Shown here one piece after another: positions 6,304 through 13,576 of a stretch of 16,288 nt of DNA. Every line of letters starts with the position of its first letter. The first letter of the stretch is position 1. Source of the DNA: Pelotomaculum sp. UBA5255 (lineage in GTDB: Bacteria > Bacillota > Desulfotomaculia > Desulfotomaculales > Pelotomaculaceae); the NCBI GenBank assembly GCA_002408725.1, contig DHTR01000075.1, positions 54,348 to 70,635 on the forward strand. The letters are read 5' to 3'. A program made the translations under genes and the position numbers. Under the pieces are notes generated by a model, which was not told the origin of the DNA, did no database searches, and saw only the letters and a list, made by a program, of their open reading frames with translations.

Positions 6304-6496
6304 AAAACATTTTTCCGCATCTCTCCTGGGCTTCTTTTAAAAGGGTTCCTGTCTTATCACATAACTCCTTTAAACGCGTCTTTTCCGCATGACCCTGAGC
6401 AGGTAGGTTAGCCAGCACCGAACCCATTTCCATCATGTGGTTCCGGGCGTTTCGTATACAATTTTGAATTTCCGCTTTTTCACTTGTGTCAACCAT
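6302..6496 (-). CDS. Small hypothetical helical protein, 64 residues
   Basis: Family not recognised. The short size would normally make it doubtful, but it has a near-perfect ribosome binding site (GGAGGTGA, 6 nt before the ATG at 6496) and a strong terminator right at its stop codon, so it is very likely expressed. The sequence is charged and helical, with cysteines at 13, 46 and 60 and a methionine-rich patch (HMMEMG) at 20-25. It has no signal peptide or membrane segment. It is probably cotranscribed with the membrane protein gene 86 nt upstream. Confidence 0.75.
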   Translation of the reverse strand: MVDTSEKAEIQNCIRNARNHMMEMGSVLANLPAQGHAEKTRLKELCDKTGTLLKEAQERCGKMF

Positions 6497-6582
6497 GCGC
6501 TCACCTCCGGTTATAGCATTCCTTGTTTTCCCTAATTTATACCGTAATGCCGGCCGGCTTTAAGGATGCAAGCAGTTGCCTA

Positions 6583-6939
6583 TCAAGTCTTGGATATCTC
6601 GAGGATGGCAGGACCTTTGACTTTCAACTTGACCCTTTCGCCCATTTTGACCTGTTTACCCATTTTTTGGCTGGCCCTACCCGAGTATATTTCTGACCCC
6701 CCGGTCCTAAAGGACAAGATATAATAGGACGAAAGGTGCTTGCGCTCAATACAGATGCCCTCAAAATCACTGATGGGCGTTGTAACGTGAAATTTTAAAA
6801 ACCGATAGCCGGCAATCGTGGCCGTTATCAAAAGAATTAGAACTCCTGAGGTTTTGAGATCGGAATGTTCTATAACCGAACCCACAACCGACAGGATTAA
6901 TCCGGCCAGAACAGCAACTCCAGCGATTCTTTCCAGCAA
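6583..6939 (-). CDS. Hypothetical membrane protein with a small C-terminal beta domain
   Basis: 118 residues, family not recognised. Two hydrophobic helices at about 5-24 and 32-47 form a hairpin in the membrane, separated by a short polar link (EHSDLKT). The remainder (about 55-118) is polar and strand-rich, ending in KVKMGERVKLKVKGPAILEI-like alternation that suggests a small beta barrel or OB/SH3-like domain. The layout recalls small NfeD-type membrane proteins, but I see no specific signature. Start choice: AGGAGG lies 8 nt before the TTG at 6939, while the GTG at 6948 overlaps this site and is rejected. It is first in a two-gene unit with the 64-residue gene. Confidence 0.7.
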   Translation of the reverse strand: MLERIAGVAVLAGLILSVVGSVIEHSDLKTSGVLILLITATIAGYRFLKFHVTTPISDFEGICIERKHLSSYYILSFRTGGSEIYSGRASQKMGKQVKMGERVKLKVKGPAILEISKT

Positions 6940-7175
6940 GTGACACACCTCCTACCCAAGTATCTTATCAAACAACATATATAATCTTCTAGAAAAAAGA
7001 GAAGAATCCTACAGGTTTTAGTTTCTATGAATTAAAATATACTATGCTCTTAGTTTTAGCATAAAAGAACTATTTGCGTCTTGAGCCAATCCTGCGAATG
7101 TCAGGAATCTTTTTTCAGGCTCATATTTAAAACCTGTTCTGGAAATGTTACACAGCAAGGTATTTGCTGGAACGT
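6940..7175. other. AT-rich divergent intergenic region upstream of miaB
   Basis: No credible gene is seen here. Two short hairpins occur: TATGCT/AGCATA at about 7042-7063, and a nested element between 7083 and 7122 (GAGCC/GGCTC outside, TCCTG/CAGGA inside, with six T between). Neither is strong enough to name. No convincing minus-strand promoter for the membrane protein gene was found. Confidence 0.4.
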
Positions 7176-7204
7176 TTGCCATGATGACCTTTTGCAAGTA
7201 TAAT
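7176..7204 (+). promoter_or_regulatory. Strong sigma-A promoter of miaB
   Basis: TTGCCA (7176-7181, 5 of 6) and TATAAT (7199-7204, 6 of 6) are separated by the ideal 17 nt. Transcription should start near 7211. This rules out all the in-frame start codons upstream of 7211 and fixes the miaB start downstream. Confidence 0.8.
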
Positions 7205-7240
7205 AGTTTTGTGACTTTAATCAGGAAGGATTATGCTTCA

Positions 7241-8557
7241 TTGGGGTCTTATTATATTAAAACCTTCGGCTGCCAAATGAATGAGCACGATTCGGAAGTA
7301 TTGGCGGGAGTCCTTGAAGAAATGGGGTATGCTCCCGTTGCTGAAAGTGAAAAAGCGGACATCATTCTTTTGAATACATGCTGTGTTCGTGAAACCGCCG
7401 AAAACAAGGTGTTTTCGTTTTTAGGACGGTTGCGCGCGCAAAAGGCGAAAAATCCGGAACTGATTATCGCTATCTGCGGCTGTATGCCCCAACAGAAAGG
7501 CATGGCCTCAAGAATCCGCCATCTTTTTCCGCACGTTGATTTGGTATTTGGCACCCACAACCTTCACCGTCTTGAGGAGCATATCGTTAAAATCACCGGA
7601 AAAAGAGAACCTGTTACGGAGATCTGGCCAGTTCCCAGGGGTATTGCGGAAGGACTTCCGGTTAAAAGGAAAGCGGGAATTAGCGCCTGGGTAACCATCA
7701 TGTACGGCTGCGATAATTACTGTACATACTGCATTGTGCCTTATGTAAGAGGGAGAGAAAGAAGTCGCAATCCCGAAGAAATTATTGCGGAAGTGACCAA
7801 GCTCGGCGAGAACGGCTTTAAAGAGGTCGTTTTACTGGGACAGAATGTGAACTCTTACGGAAAAGACCTTGACCAAAAATTAGATTTCTCGGGACTACTG
7901 GAGAGATTAGAAGATCTAAACGGTATCTTAAGAATCCGGTATATGACATCTCACCCCAGGGATTTTAACAACACACTGATTCAAACTATTGCCTCATCCG
8001 GCAAGGTTTGCGAACAATTTCACCTGCCGGTTCAAGCCGGTAGCAACCAGATCCTAAAGAGAATGAACAGGGGCTATACTAGAGAAGAATACCTTCGCCT
8101 TATAAAAAACATAAAAAAGTTACTCCCCCGCTCCACAGTTACAACGGATATTATGGTGGGGTTTCCAAACGAAACAGAAGAGGACTTCGAGCAAACGCTG
8201 GATCTTGTCAGGCAAGTCCGGTTTGATAGCGCCTTCACATTTGTCTACAACAATCGACCGGGCACTCCGGCGTCGGAAATGGCAGGACAGGTTCCCGGGG
8301 AAGTTAAGAAGAGGCGTATCCAGACCCTGATCAAGCTGCAAAACGACATCAGCCTGGAAAAGAACAGAGAAGCAGTGGGACAGATCGAAGAGATCCTGGT
8401 AGAAGGAGAAAGAATGAAGAATGAACGTTTCCTTTGCGGCAGAAACAGGGGTGGCAAGATGGTCGTTTTTCCCGGTGAGCAGAGCTTAATCGGCCACATT
8501 GTGCCAGTGACGATTAATAGCGCCCATCTCACCTATCTCGTCGGCCGCAGGGCATAA
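7241..8557 (+). CDS. miaB: tRNA-2-methylthio-N6-dimethylallyladenosine synthase MiaB
   Basis: Radical SAM methylthiotransferase that adds the 2-methylthio group to N6-isopentenyladenosine at position 37 of tRNAs reading UNN codons. From the TTG start it has 438 residues, the usual length. The N-terminal domain binds an auxiliary Fe-S cluster through Cys11 (FGCQMN), Cys47 (NTCCVRE) and Cys81 (CGCMPQ). The radical SAM motif C-x3-C-x2-C is at Cys157, Cys161 and Cys164. The C-terminal TRAM domain covers about 370-438. The TTG at 7241 lies 10 nt after AGGAAGGA and matches where homologues begin. The frame runs open up to 7145, but that part overlaps the promoter. It heads a unit with the YlbF-family gene, as in Bacillus (ymcB-ymcA). 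Confidence 0.95.
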   Translation: MGSYYIKTFGCQMNEHDSEVLAGVLEEMGYAPVAESEKADIILLNTCCVRETAENKVFSFLGRLRAQKAKNPELIIAICGCMPQQKGMASRIRHLFPHVDLVFGTHNLHRLEEHIVKITGKREPVTEIWPVPRGIAEGLPVKRKAGISAWVTIMYGCDNYCTYCIVPYVRGRERSRNPEEIIAEVTKLGENGFKEVVLLGQNVNSYGKDLDQKLDFSGLLERLEDLNGILRIRYMTSHPRDFNNTLIQTIASSGKVCEQFHLPVQAGSNQILKRMNRGYTREEYLRLIKNIKKLLPRSTVTTDIMVGFPNETEEDFEQTLDLVRQVRFDSAFTFVYNNRPGTPASEMAGQVPGEVKKRRIQTLIKLQNDISLEKNREAVGQIEEILVEGERMKNERFLCGRNRGGKMVVFPGEQSLIGHIVPVTINSAHLTYLVGRRA

Positions 8558-8574
8558 GTTCATGATCATAATCC

Positions 8575-8602
8575 GCCCTTCTTCCGCCAAGAGCAGAAGG
8601 GC
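8575..8602 (+). other. Hairpin between miaB and the ylbF-family gene
   Basis: A perfect 8-bp stem (GCCCTTCT/AGAAGGGC, arms 8575-8582 and 8595-8602, 12-nt loop) lies in the 68-nt gap just upstream of the GGAGGTGA site at 8613. There is no T-tract, so it should not terminate. It may be an mRNA processing or stability element that sets the ratio of the two products. Confidence 0.45.
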
Positions 8603-8625
8603 CGCAAAGGCAGGAGGTGAAAAAG

Positions 8626-9024
8626 ATGTCAGCATCCGTCGTATACAATAAAGCAAAAGAGCTTGCAGCAGAAATATCCAAATCAAAAGAGCTGATTGAT
8701 GTCAGGGAAGCCGAAGCGAAGATGTTTCAAAACCTTGAATCCCGAAGCATTATCGATGCATTTCAAGAAAAACAGCGAGCCTTTCAAATGATCCAATCCC
8801 AGGGGCATGTATTGACAGAAGGACAAAAAAAAGAAATAGAAGAGCTTGAAAAGCAAATGACAGAAAATCCGCTGATTTTTAATTTCTTTAATGCGCGGCA
8901 AAGTTTTGAGCAGGTTTTAGCAGAAATCAACCGGATTATTGGAGAATCCATTGCGCTGGGAGCCGAATGCAACAGCTGTGAAAGTGTATGTGGTGAAGGT
9001 TCTTGCGGATGTGGCTGTCACTAA
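8626..9024 (+). CDS. YlbF/YmcA family protein with a cysteine-rich tail (RicA/RicF-like)
   Basis: 132 residues: an alpha-helical YlbF-family body (about 1-112; LEKQMTENPLIFNFFNARQ at about 74-92 is typical) and a tail with six cysteines at 115, 118, 122, 127, 129 and 131. In Bacillus, RicA (YmcA), RicF (YlbF) and RicT form a complex that carries 4Fe-4S clusters, helps RNase Y process mRNAs and influences Spo0A phosphorylation. The position directly after miaB matches ymcA, so a RicA-type role is inferred; the cysteine tail suggests this subunit itself binds an Fe-S cluster. GGAGGTGA lies 5 nt before the ATG at 8626; the GTG at 8617 is inside the ribosome binding site and is rejected. A terminator follows. 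Confidence 0.87.
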   Translation: MSASVVYNKAKELAAEISKSKELIDVREAEAKMFQNLESRSIIDAFQEKQRAFQMIQSQGHVLTEGQKKEIEELEKQMTENPLIFNFFNARQSFEQVLAEINRIIGESIALGAECNSCESVCGEGSCGCGCH

Positions 9025-9097
9025 GTCGATTCTACCCTATTTAGTACACCCTGAAAGGTATTAACAGTATTTTACTGTAGTTGTCACTTTGAGATAG

Positions 9098-9176
9098 CTC
9101 CCCACAAGGGTTTTGACCGCTTTGATCAATCCTTCCAAAGGGTTTCACAACCCTTGAACTGGGGGGTTTTTCTTTT
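9098..9176 (+). terminator. Long composite intrinsic terminator after the ylbF-family gene
   Basis: An elongated hairpin has three stacked stems: CTCCCC (9098-9103) with GGGGGG (9161-9166), CAAGGGTT (9105-9112) with AACCCTTG (9149-9156), and CTTTG with CAAAG inside. A T-rich tail (TTTTTCTTTT, 9167-9176) follows. It separates miaB-ylbF from the mutS promoter at 9193-9201. A smaller hairpin, ACAGTA/TACTGT, lies upstream at 9064-9078. Confidence 0.75.
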
Positions 9177-9192
9177 GGTTTACAATACCATA

Positions 9193-9201
9193 TGTTATAA
9201 T
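9193..9201 (+). promoter_or_regulatory. Extended -10 promoter of the mutS operon
   Basis: TGTTATAAT (TG-N-TATAAT) at 9193-9201 is a perfect extended -10. The -35 region (TTTTGG/TTGGTT around 9173-9180) is weak and lies in the T-rich tail of the upstream terminator. The start site would be near 9208, only about 14 nt before the mutS GTG, so the leader is very short and begins close to an eight-G run (9210-9217) that serves as the ribosome binding site. Confidence 0.6.
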
Positions 9202-9221
9202 GAACACCAGGGGGGGGTTCG

Positions 9222-11831
9222 GTGAGTTTTACACCGATGATCAGGCAGTATCTTGAGATTAAAAAGCAATATCCGGACGCCATTCTTTTTTTTCGACTGG
9301 GCGATTTTTATGAAATGTTTTTTGATGACGCCCTGCTTGCATCTCGAGAGCTCGAGATAACCCTGACCGGCAGGGACGGGGGCGCAAAAGAACGGGTCCC
9401 TATGTGCGGTATCCCCTACCACGCTTCAGATACCTATATAGCCAAGCTCATTGCCAAAAAGTACCGCGTGGCAATCTGTGAGCAGGTCGAAGATCCGTCT
9501 CTGGCGAAAGGGATTGTAAGGCGGGAAGTAATCAGGGTAGTTACTCCGGGAACGGTCATGGAAGGACAGTTACTGGAAGCAAAAACAAACAATTATTTGG
9601 CAAGTATTGCCCCGCTGGAAAAGGGCTTCAGTTTTGCAGTTACCGATATTACCACAGGCCTGTTCATGGTGAGTTCTTTTTCAGGAGAAAAGGCGGAGTC
9701 GACATTAATGGAGGAACTCTCCCGTCTGATGCCCGCCGAGATGATTATGCCCCTTTCTGAAATTGACTCTCTTTCAAAAATATTAATGCTGCAGGGTACG
9801 CTGACGATAAGCGGATACAAGGACGCAGCCTTTGATCCGGCCGGGGCCGTCCAGGCACTGAAAAACCAGTTTGGGGCAGACTGTCTTAAAACCCTGGCAA
9901 CCCCCGACGCAGGGCAATCAATTCCGGCTGCAGGCGCCCTTCTAAGTTTTATAAGTGAAACTCAAAAAAGGGACCTGAAGCACATTCGGAAGATTCACTT
10001 TTACCGGTCCGGGGAATATATGCTTCTAGATGCGACAACCCGCCGCAATCTGGAATTGACCCTCTCTATCTCGGACGCTTCCAGGAAAAACACGTTGCTG
10101 TCGGTCCTTGATTATACCGTTACCGCCATGGGCGGAAGGCTAATCCGGAACTGGGTAGAGCAACCGCTGCTTGAAATTGAAAAGATTGAGTCAAGGCTAA
10201 CAGCCATCGAGGCACTAGTTAAACAGACGCTTTACCGCAAGGACCTCAAAGCTGAACTCAAACATATTTACGATCTTGAACGACTGGCCGGCAAAATTTC
10301 TTTTGGAACTGCCAATGCTCGTGATCTGGTGGCCTTAAGGAAATCTCTTGGTTATCTTCCTCCGCTGAAAATGCTGCTGGAACAGGCCGAAGCGCCCTTG
10401 CTCAAAGAAACAGGTAGATTCATTGACCCAATGGAGGAGGTCCAGGATCTATTAAATACGGCTATTGATGATGACCCGCCCACTTCTTTAAAAGACGGCG
10501 GTATGATTAAAAAAGGCTTCCATTCAGAAGTGGACCGGCTCAGCAGGGCCGGTCGAGAAGCAAAAAATATGATGGCCGGACTGGAAGAGCGGGAACGCGC
10601 CCGCACCGGCATAAAGTCCCTGAAAATCGGATTTAACAAGGTCTTCGGTTATTACATAGAAGTAACCCGTTCATACCTTAAGCAGGTTCCGGAAGAATAC
10701 CGGCGCAAACAGACCCTGGCTAATGCGGAGAGGTTTATCACGCCGGAATTAAAGGAATATGAAGACTTGATCTTGGGCTCAAAAGAGCGCCTGGCACAGC
10801 TCGAATATAGTCTTTTCCTGGAAATCAGGAATAAATTAGCCGGGGAGATTCAGCGAATTCAGCGCTCCGCTGCTGCCGTAGCCCGGGCCGACGCACTTTA
10901 TTCACTGGCAGAGGCGGCGGCTGCCGGAAGCTACACCAGACCCCAGATCAGCCAGGATGGGCTACTTGTAATTAAGGATGGACGGCATCCCGTTTTAGAA
11001 CAAGTTCTGGGAACCGAGCAGTTTGTACCCAATGACAGCATGATGGATTGCGAGAAATGCCGCCTTGTTTTAATCACCGGTCCCAACATGGCCGGTAAAA
11101 GCACCTACATGCGCCAGGTCGCCTTAATTATCTTAATGGCCCAGATTGGAAGCTTTGTACCCGCTTCGATGGCCCGGATACCCCTTGTTGACAGGATTTT
11201 TACCAGGATCGGAGCATCGGATGACCTGGCCGGTGGGCAGAGCACTTTTATGGTTGAAATGAGTGAATGCCGTTCCATTGTCAAGGGAGCAACAAAAAAC
11301 AGCCTGGTCATCATGGACGAGGTAGGGCGTGGCACCAGTACATACGACGGGATCAGCATAGCTCGGGCACTGGTCGAATACATTCACTTGAAAATTGGAG
11401 CAAAGACGTTGTTTTCGACCCATTACCACGAGCTGACCGATCTGGACCAAATTGCTGGAATCGCAAACTACAATGTTGCGGTACAGGAAGACGGCGATGA
11501 CATTATTTTTTTAAGGAAGGTTGTCAAAGGAAAGGCCGATCGCAGTTACGGCATTCACGTAGCCCGTCTTGCCGGCCTGCCGGAAGAGATTATCAACCGC
11601 TCGGCTGAAATCCTAAGAAATCTGGAATCATCAAGAGAGGCTCCGGCACAGACCGCAGCGGCCAGGGAAAACGAGGCTTGTCCTGCGCGGACGCAACTCC
11701 TGAAGAAGAACCACTGTATAGAGGCAAAGGTTTTGGAGAAACTGCGCGACCTGGATATTATAAACCTGACACCAATGGAAGCCATCAACCAGCTCCACCA
11801 GCTTCGTCAAGAGCTGGAAAAAGAAATATGA
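9222..11831 (+). CDS. mutS: DNA mismatch repair protein MutS
   Basis: Recognises mismatches and small loops in newly replicated DNA and recruits MutL. Full length at 869 residues. The mismatch-reading Phe-x-Glu is Phe29-Tyr-Glu31 in the N-terminal domain. The core and clamp domains follow, then the ATPase with Walker A GPNMAGKST (620-628), Walker B VIMDE (696-700), GRGTST just after it and STHYHEL further on. The C-terminal helical segment for dimer/tetramer contacts is present (LTPMEAINQLHQL). The GTG at 9222 gives the N-terminus seen in homologues; the ribosome binding site is unusual, a run of eight G four nt upstream. It is first of a four-gene run ending in mutL, separated from the next start by 47 nt. 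Confidence 0.97.
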   Translation: MSFTPMIRQYLEIKKQYPDAILFFRLGDFYEMFFDDALLASRELEITLTGRDGGAKERVPMCGIPYHASDTYIAKLIAKKYRVAICEQVEDPSLAKGIVRREVIRVVTPGTVMEGQLLEAKTNNYLASIAPLEKGFSFAVTDITTGLFMVSSFSGEKAESTLMEELSRLMPAEMIMPLSEIDSLSKILMLQGTLTISGYKDAAFDPAGAVQALKNQFGADCLKTLATPDAGQSIPAAGALLSFISETQKRDLKHIRKIHFYRSGEYMLLDATTRRNLELTLSISDASRKNTLLSVLDYTVTAMGGRLIRNWVEQPLLEIEKIESRLTAIEALVKQTLYRKDLKAELKHIYDLERLAGKISFGTANARDLVALRKSLGYLPPLKMLLEQAEAPLLKETGRFIDPMEEVQDLLNTAIDDDPPTSLKDGGMIKKGFHSEVDRLSRAGREAKNMMAGLEERERARTGIKSLKIGFNKVFGYYIEVTRSYLKQVPEEYRRKQTLANAERFITPELKEYEDLILGSKERLAQLEYSLFLEIRNKLAGEIQRIQRSAAAVARADALYSLAEAAAAGSYTRPQISQDGLLVIKDGRHPVLEQVLGTEQFVPNDSMMDCEKCRLVLITGPNMAGKSTYMRQVALIILMAQIGSFVPASMARIPLVDRIFTRIGASDDLAGGQSTFMVEMSECRSIVKGATKNSLVIMDEVGRGTSTYDGISIARALVEYIHLKIGAKTLFSTHYHELTDLDQIAGIANYNVAVQEDGDDIIFLRKVVKGKADRSYGIHVARLAGLPEEIINRSAEILRNLESSREAPAQTAAARENEACPARTQLLKKNHCIEAKVLEKLRDLDIINLTPMEAINQLHQLRQELEKEI

Positions 11832-11878
11832 AGGTGTTATGAACAGGTTCTGCCTGACCTTGATGAGGGGGAGGAAAA

Positions 11879-13576
11879 ATGAACGTCGGTGTGGATGTAG
11901 GGGGTACTTTTACCGACGCAGTGCTTTTGGAAAAAAACCTGGTTCGCGCCACTGCAAAAGTGCCAACCAGGAGGGACCTTTTAGTGTCCGTTCTGGAAGC
12001 CATTGATACTGTCCTAAAAGATGTGGATGTAAAAAAATTAGAAAGAATTGTTTTCAGCACAACGACGATTACCAACCTGATTGCAGAACGCAAGTATAAG
12101 GATGTCGCTCTACTTTTAATTCCCGGTCCGGGCTTGGCCCACGAGTCTTATAATTTTGGAACAAAGGCATATATACTGCCCGGAGCCATTGACTACCGGG
12201 GAAGGGAGATTATCCCGCTAAACGATCGGGATCTTGAGTTAGCCCTGGCAGACCTGTCCAGGCAAGGATGCAGTAGAGTTTGCGTAATCGGGAAGTTCTC
12301 ACCCCGCAATACATCCCATGAGAAGCACGTCGCAGACATGATTCAGAAAAAATACCCGTCCTGGCAGGTTGATCTGGGCTCTATGATCGGCGGCCAATTA
12401 AACTTTCCCAGGAGAGTGGTCACAACTTATCTCACCAGTGCCACCCGCGTACCCTACCATTATTTTATTGAATCTATCCGGCAGGCGATGACAAAGCGGG
12501 AAATCAACGCAGATGTTTTCATCTTAAAGGCTGACGGGGGAACAATGTCCCTCGAAAATGCAGAGGAACTGCCTGTTGAAACGATCTTCTCGGGACCTGC
12601 GGCCAGCACTCTCGGCGTGCAGGCACTGATCCCTCCCGGTGAAACGGCAGTTGTTGTAGACATTGGTGGCACCACCACCGACCTGGCCCTGATTTTGAGC
12701 GGCCAACCGCTGCTTTCATCCAAGGGCGCCAGGCTTGAGAACCAACTCACCCAGGTGCGCACGCTGGCTGTAAAATCTGTTCCGGTAGGCGGTGACAGCG
12801 CTTTGGAGCGGGCCGGAAAAGATTTTATCGTACGTTCCGTCAGGCTTGGCCCAGCCTACTGCATGGGCGGGCCGGCGCCCACACCAACCGACGCCCTCCG
12901 GGTTATTGGGTTAACAGAGCTTGGGGATGGGGTAAAGGCCAGGGAGGCCATGGCCGGGCTGGGAACACCCCTGAATCTAAGTGCAACGGATGTCGCAAAA
13001 ACGGTCATCAAGATGGTGGTGGACCGAATTGCCTCCGAGGTTAACCGGATGTTTCTGGACTGGGAGCAGGAGCCTGCCTACCTTGTTTGGGAAGTCTTAC
13101 AGAAGAAAAAAGTCAGGCCAAACCTCGTCGTCGGGGTGGGCGGTGGCGCCTCCGGCTTGATCACTCAAATTGCGTCAAGACTGAGATGCGAACCGGTTAT
13201 CCCGCCTTATGCCCCAGTGGCAAACGCCATTGGCGCTGCTGTCGCTAAGCCCACGATGCAGATTAGCCTGAGAGCGGATACTGAGCAGGAATACTATATT
13301 ATCCAGGAAGAGGGACTGCAGGGCAAACTGGACCGCAGGCATTTCGACGAAAAAAAGGCCCTGGAACTGGCGAAAGAAAAGCTGATTCAAAGAGCTGCCA
13401 AATACGGGCTGGATGTTGAACCTGAAGAAATTGAAATTACCCACCGGGAAGTGTTTAATATGATCAGGGACTGGACAACAACCGGTAGGCTTTTTGATAT
13501 CACAGTTCAAACTCCCAGAGGAATCACCGGCAAGGTTTTGAAGGGGGGGGGATATGATGAAAAAACTCAAATGTAA
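11879..13576 (+). CDS. Hydantoinase/oxoprolinase family protein, HyuA type (short form)
   Basis: An ASKHA-fold ATP-dependent protein of 565 residues related to N-methylhydantoinase A, 5-oxoprolinase N-half and acetone carboxylase beta. Motifs in order: DVGGTFTD (6-13, phosphate 1), FSTTTITN (59-66), DGGT (219-222), SGPAAS (238-243), DIGGTTTDLAL (261-271, phosphate 2), and GVGGGASGL with VANAIGAA (419-454, adenosine site). It is shorter than classical HyuA (about 680-700), and no HyuB partner is present, so hydantoinase activity is uncertain. AGGGGGAGG lies close to the ATG at 11879. Its last codons contain a run of nine G, which also serves as the ribosome binding site of the overlapping deacetylase gene. 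Substrate unknown. Confidence 0.85.
   Translation: MNVGVDVGGTFTDAVLLEKNLVRATAKVPTRRDLLVSVLEAIDTVLKDVDVKKLERIVFSTTTITNLIAERKYKDVALLLIPGPGLAHESYNFGTKAYILPGAIDYRGREIIPLNDRDLELALADLSRQGCSRVCVIGKFSPRNTSHEKHVADMIQKKYPSWQVDLGSMIGGQLNFPRRVVTTYLTSATRVPYHYFIESIRQAMTKREINADVFILKADGGTMSLENAEELPVETIFSGPAASTLGVQALIPPGETAVVVDIGGTTTDLALILSGQPLLSSKGARLENQLTQVRTLAVKSVPVGGDSALERAGKDFIVRSVRLGPAYCMGGPAPTPTDALRVIGLTELGDGVKAREAMAGLGTPLNLSATDVAKTVIKMVVDRIASEVNRMFLDWEQEPAYLVWEVLQKKKVRPNLVVGVGGGASGLITQIASRLRCEPVIPPYAPVANAIGAAVAKPTMQISLRADTEQEYYIIQEEGLQGKLDRRHFDEKKALELAKEKLIQRAAKYGLDVEPEEIEITHREVFNMIRDWTTTGRLFDITVQTPRGITGKVLKGGGYDEKTQM
13543..13551 (+). repeat. Run of nine G at the hyuA/deacetylase junction
   Basis: Nine consecutive G lie within the hyuA coding region, ten codons before its stop, and just upstream of the deacetylase ATG at 13554. 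In the hyuA frame the tract reads Lys-Gly-Gly-Gly. With eight G, or after a +1 shift, the hyuA frame would pass directly into the deacetylase frame without a stop, giving a fused product of about 1,020 residues. Such tracts are known sites of polymerase slippage and of sequencing error. Confidence 0.85.

Noticed and set aside
6162..6320. Longer form of the 212-residue protein starting at 6320
   Set aside because: The extension runs through the promoter and the upstream terminator palindrome; the ATG at 6161 has an excellent ribosome binding site.
6549..6558. GCCGGCCGGC palindrome after the membrane protein gene
   Set aside because: Only 10 bp with no loop or T-tract; it is short enough to be chance in a region of mixed GC content.
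7083..7122. Nested hairpin with six T upstream of miaB as an attenuator or riboswitch
   Set aside because: Stems are only 5 bp each, the miaB promoter lies downstream of it, and it matches no riboswitch pattern I know.
9098..9176. Structured region before mutS as a T-box or other riboswitch
   Set aside because: No T-box motif is present, the next gene is not an amino-acid gene, and the mutS promoter is downstream; an elongated terminator explains it.
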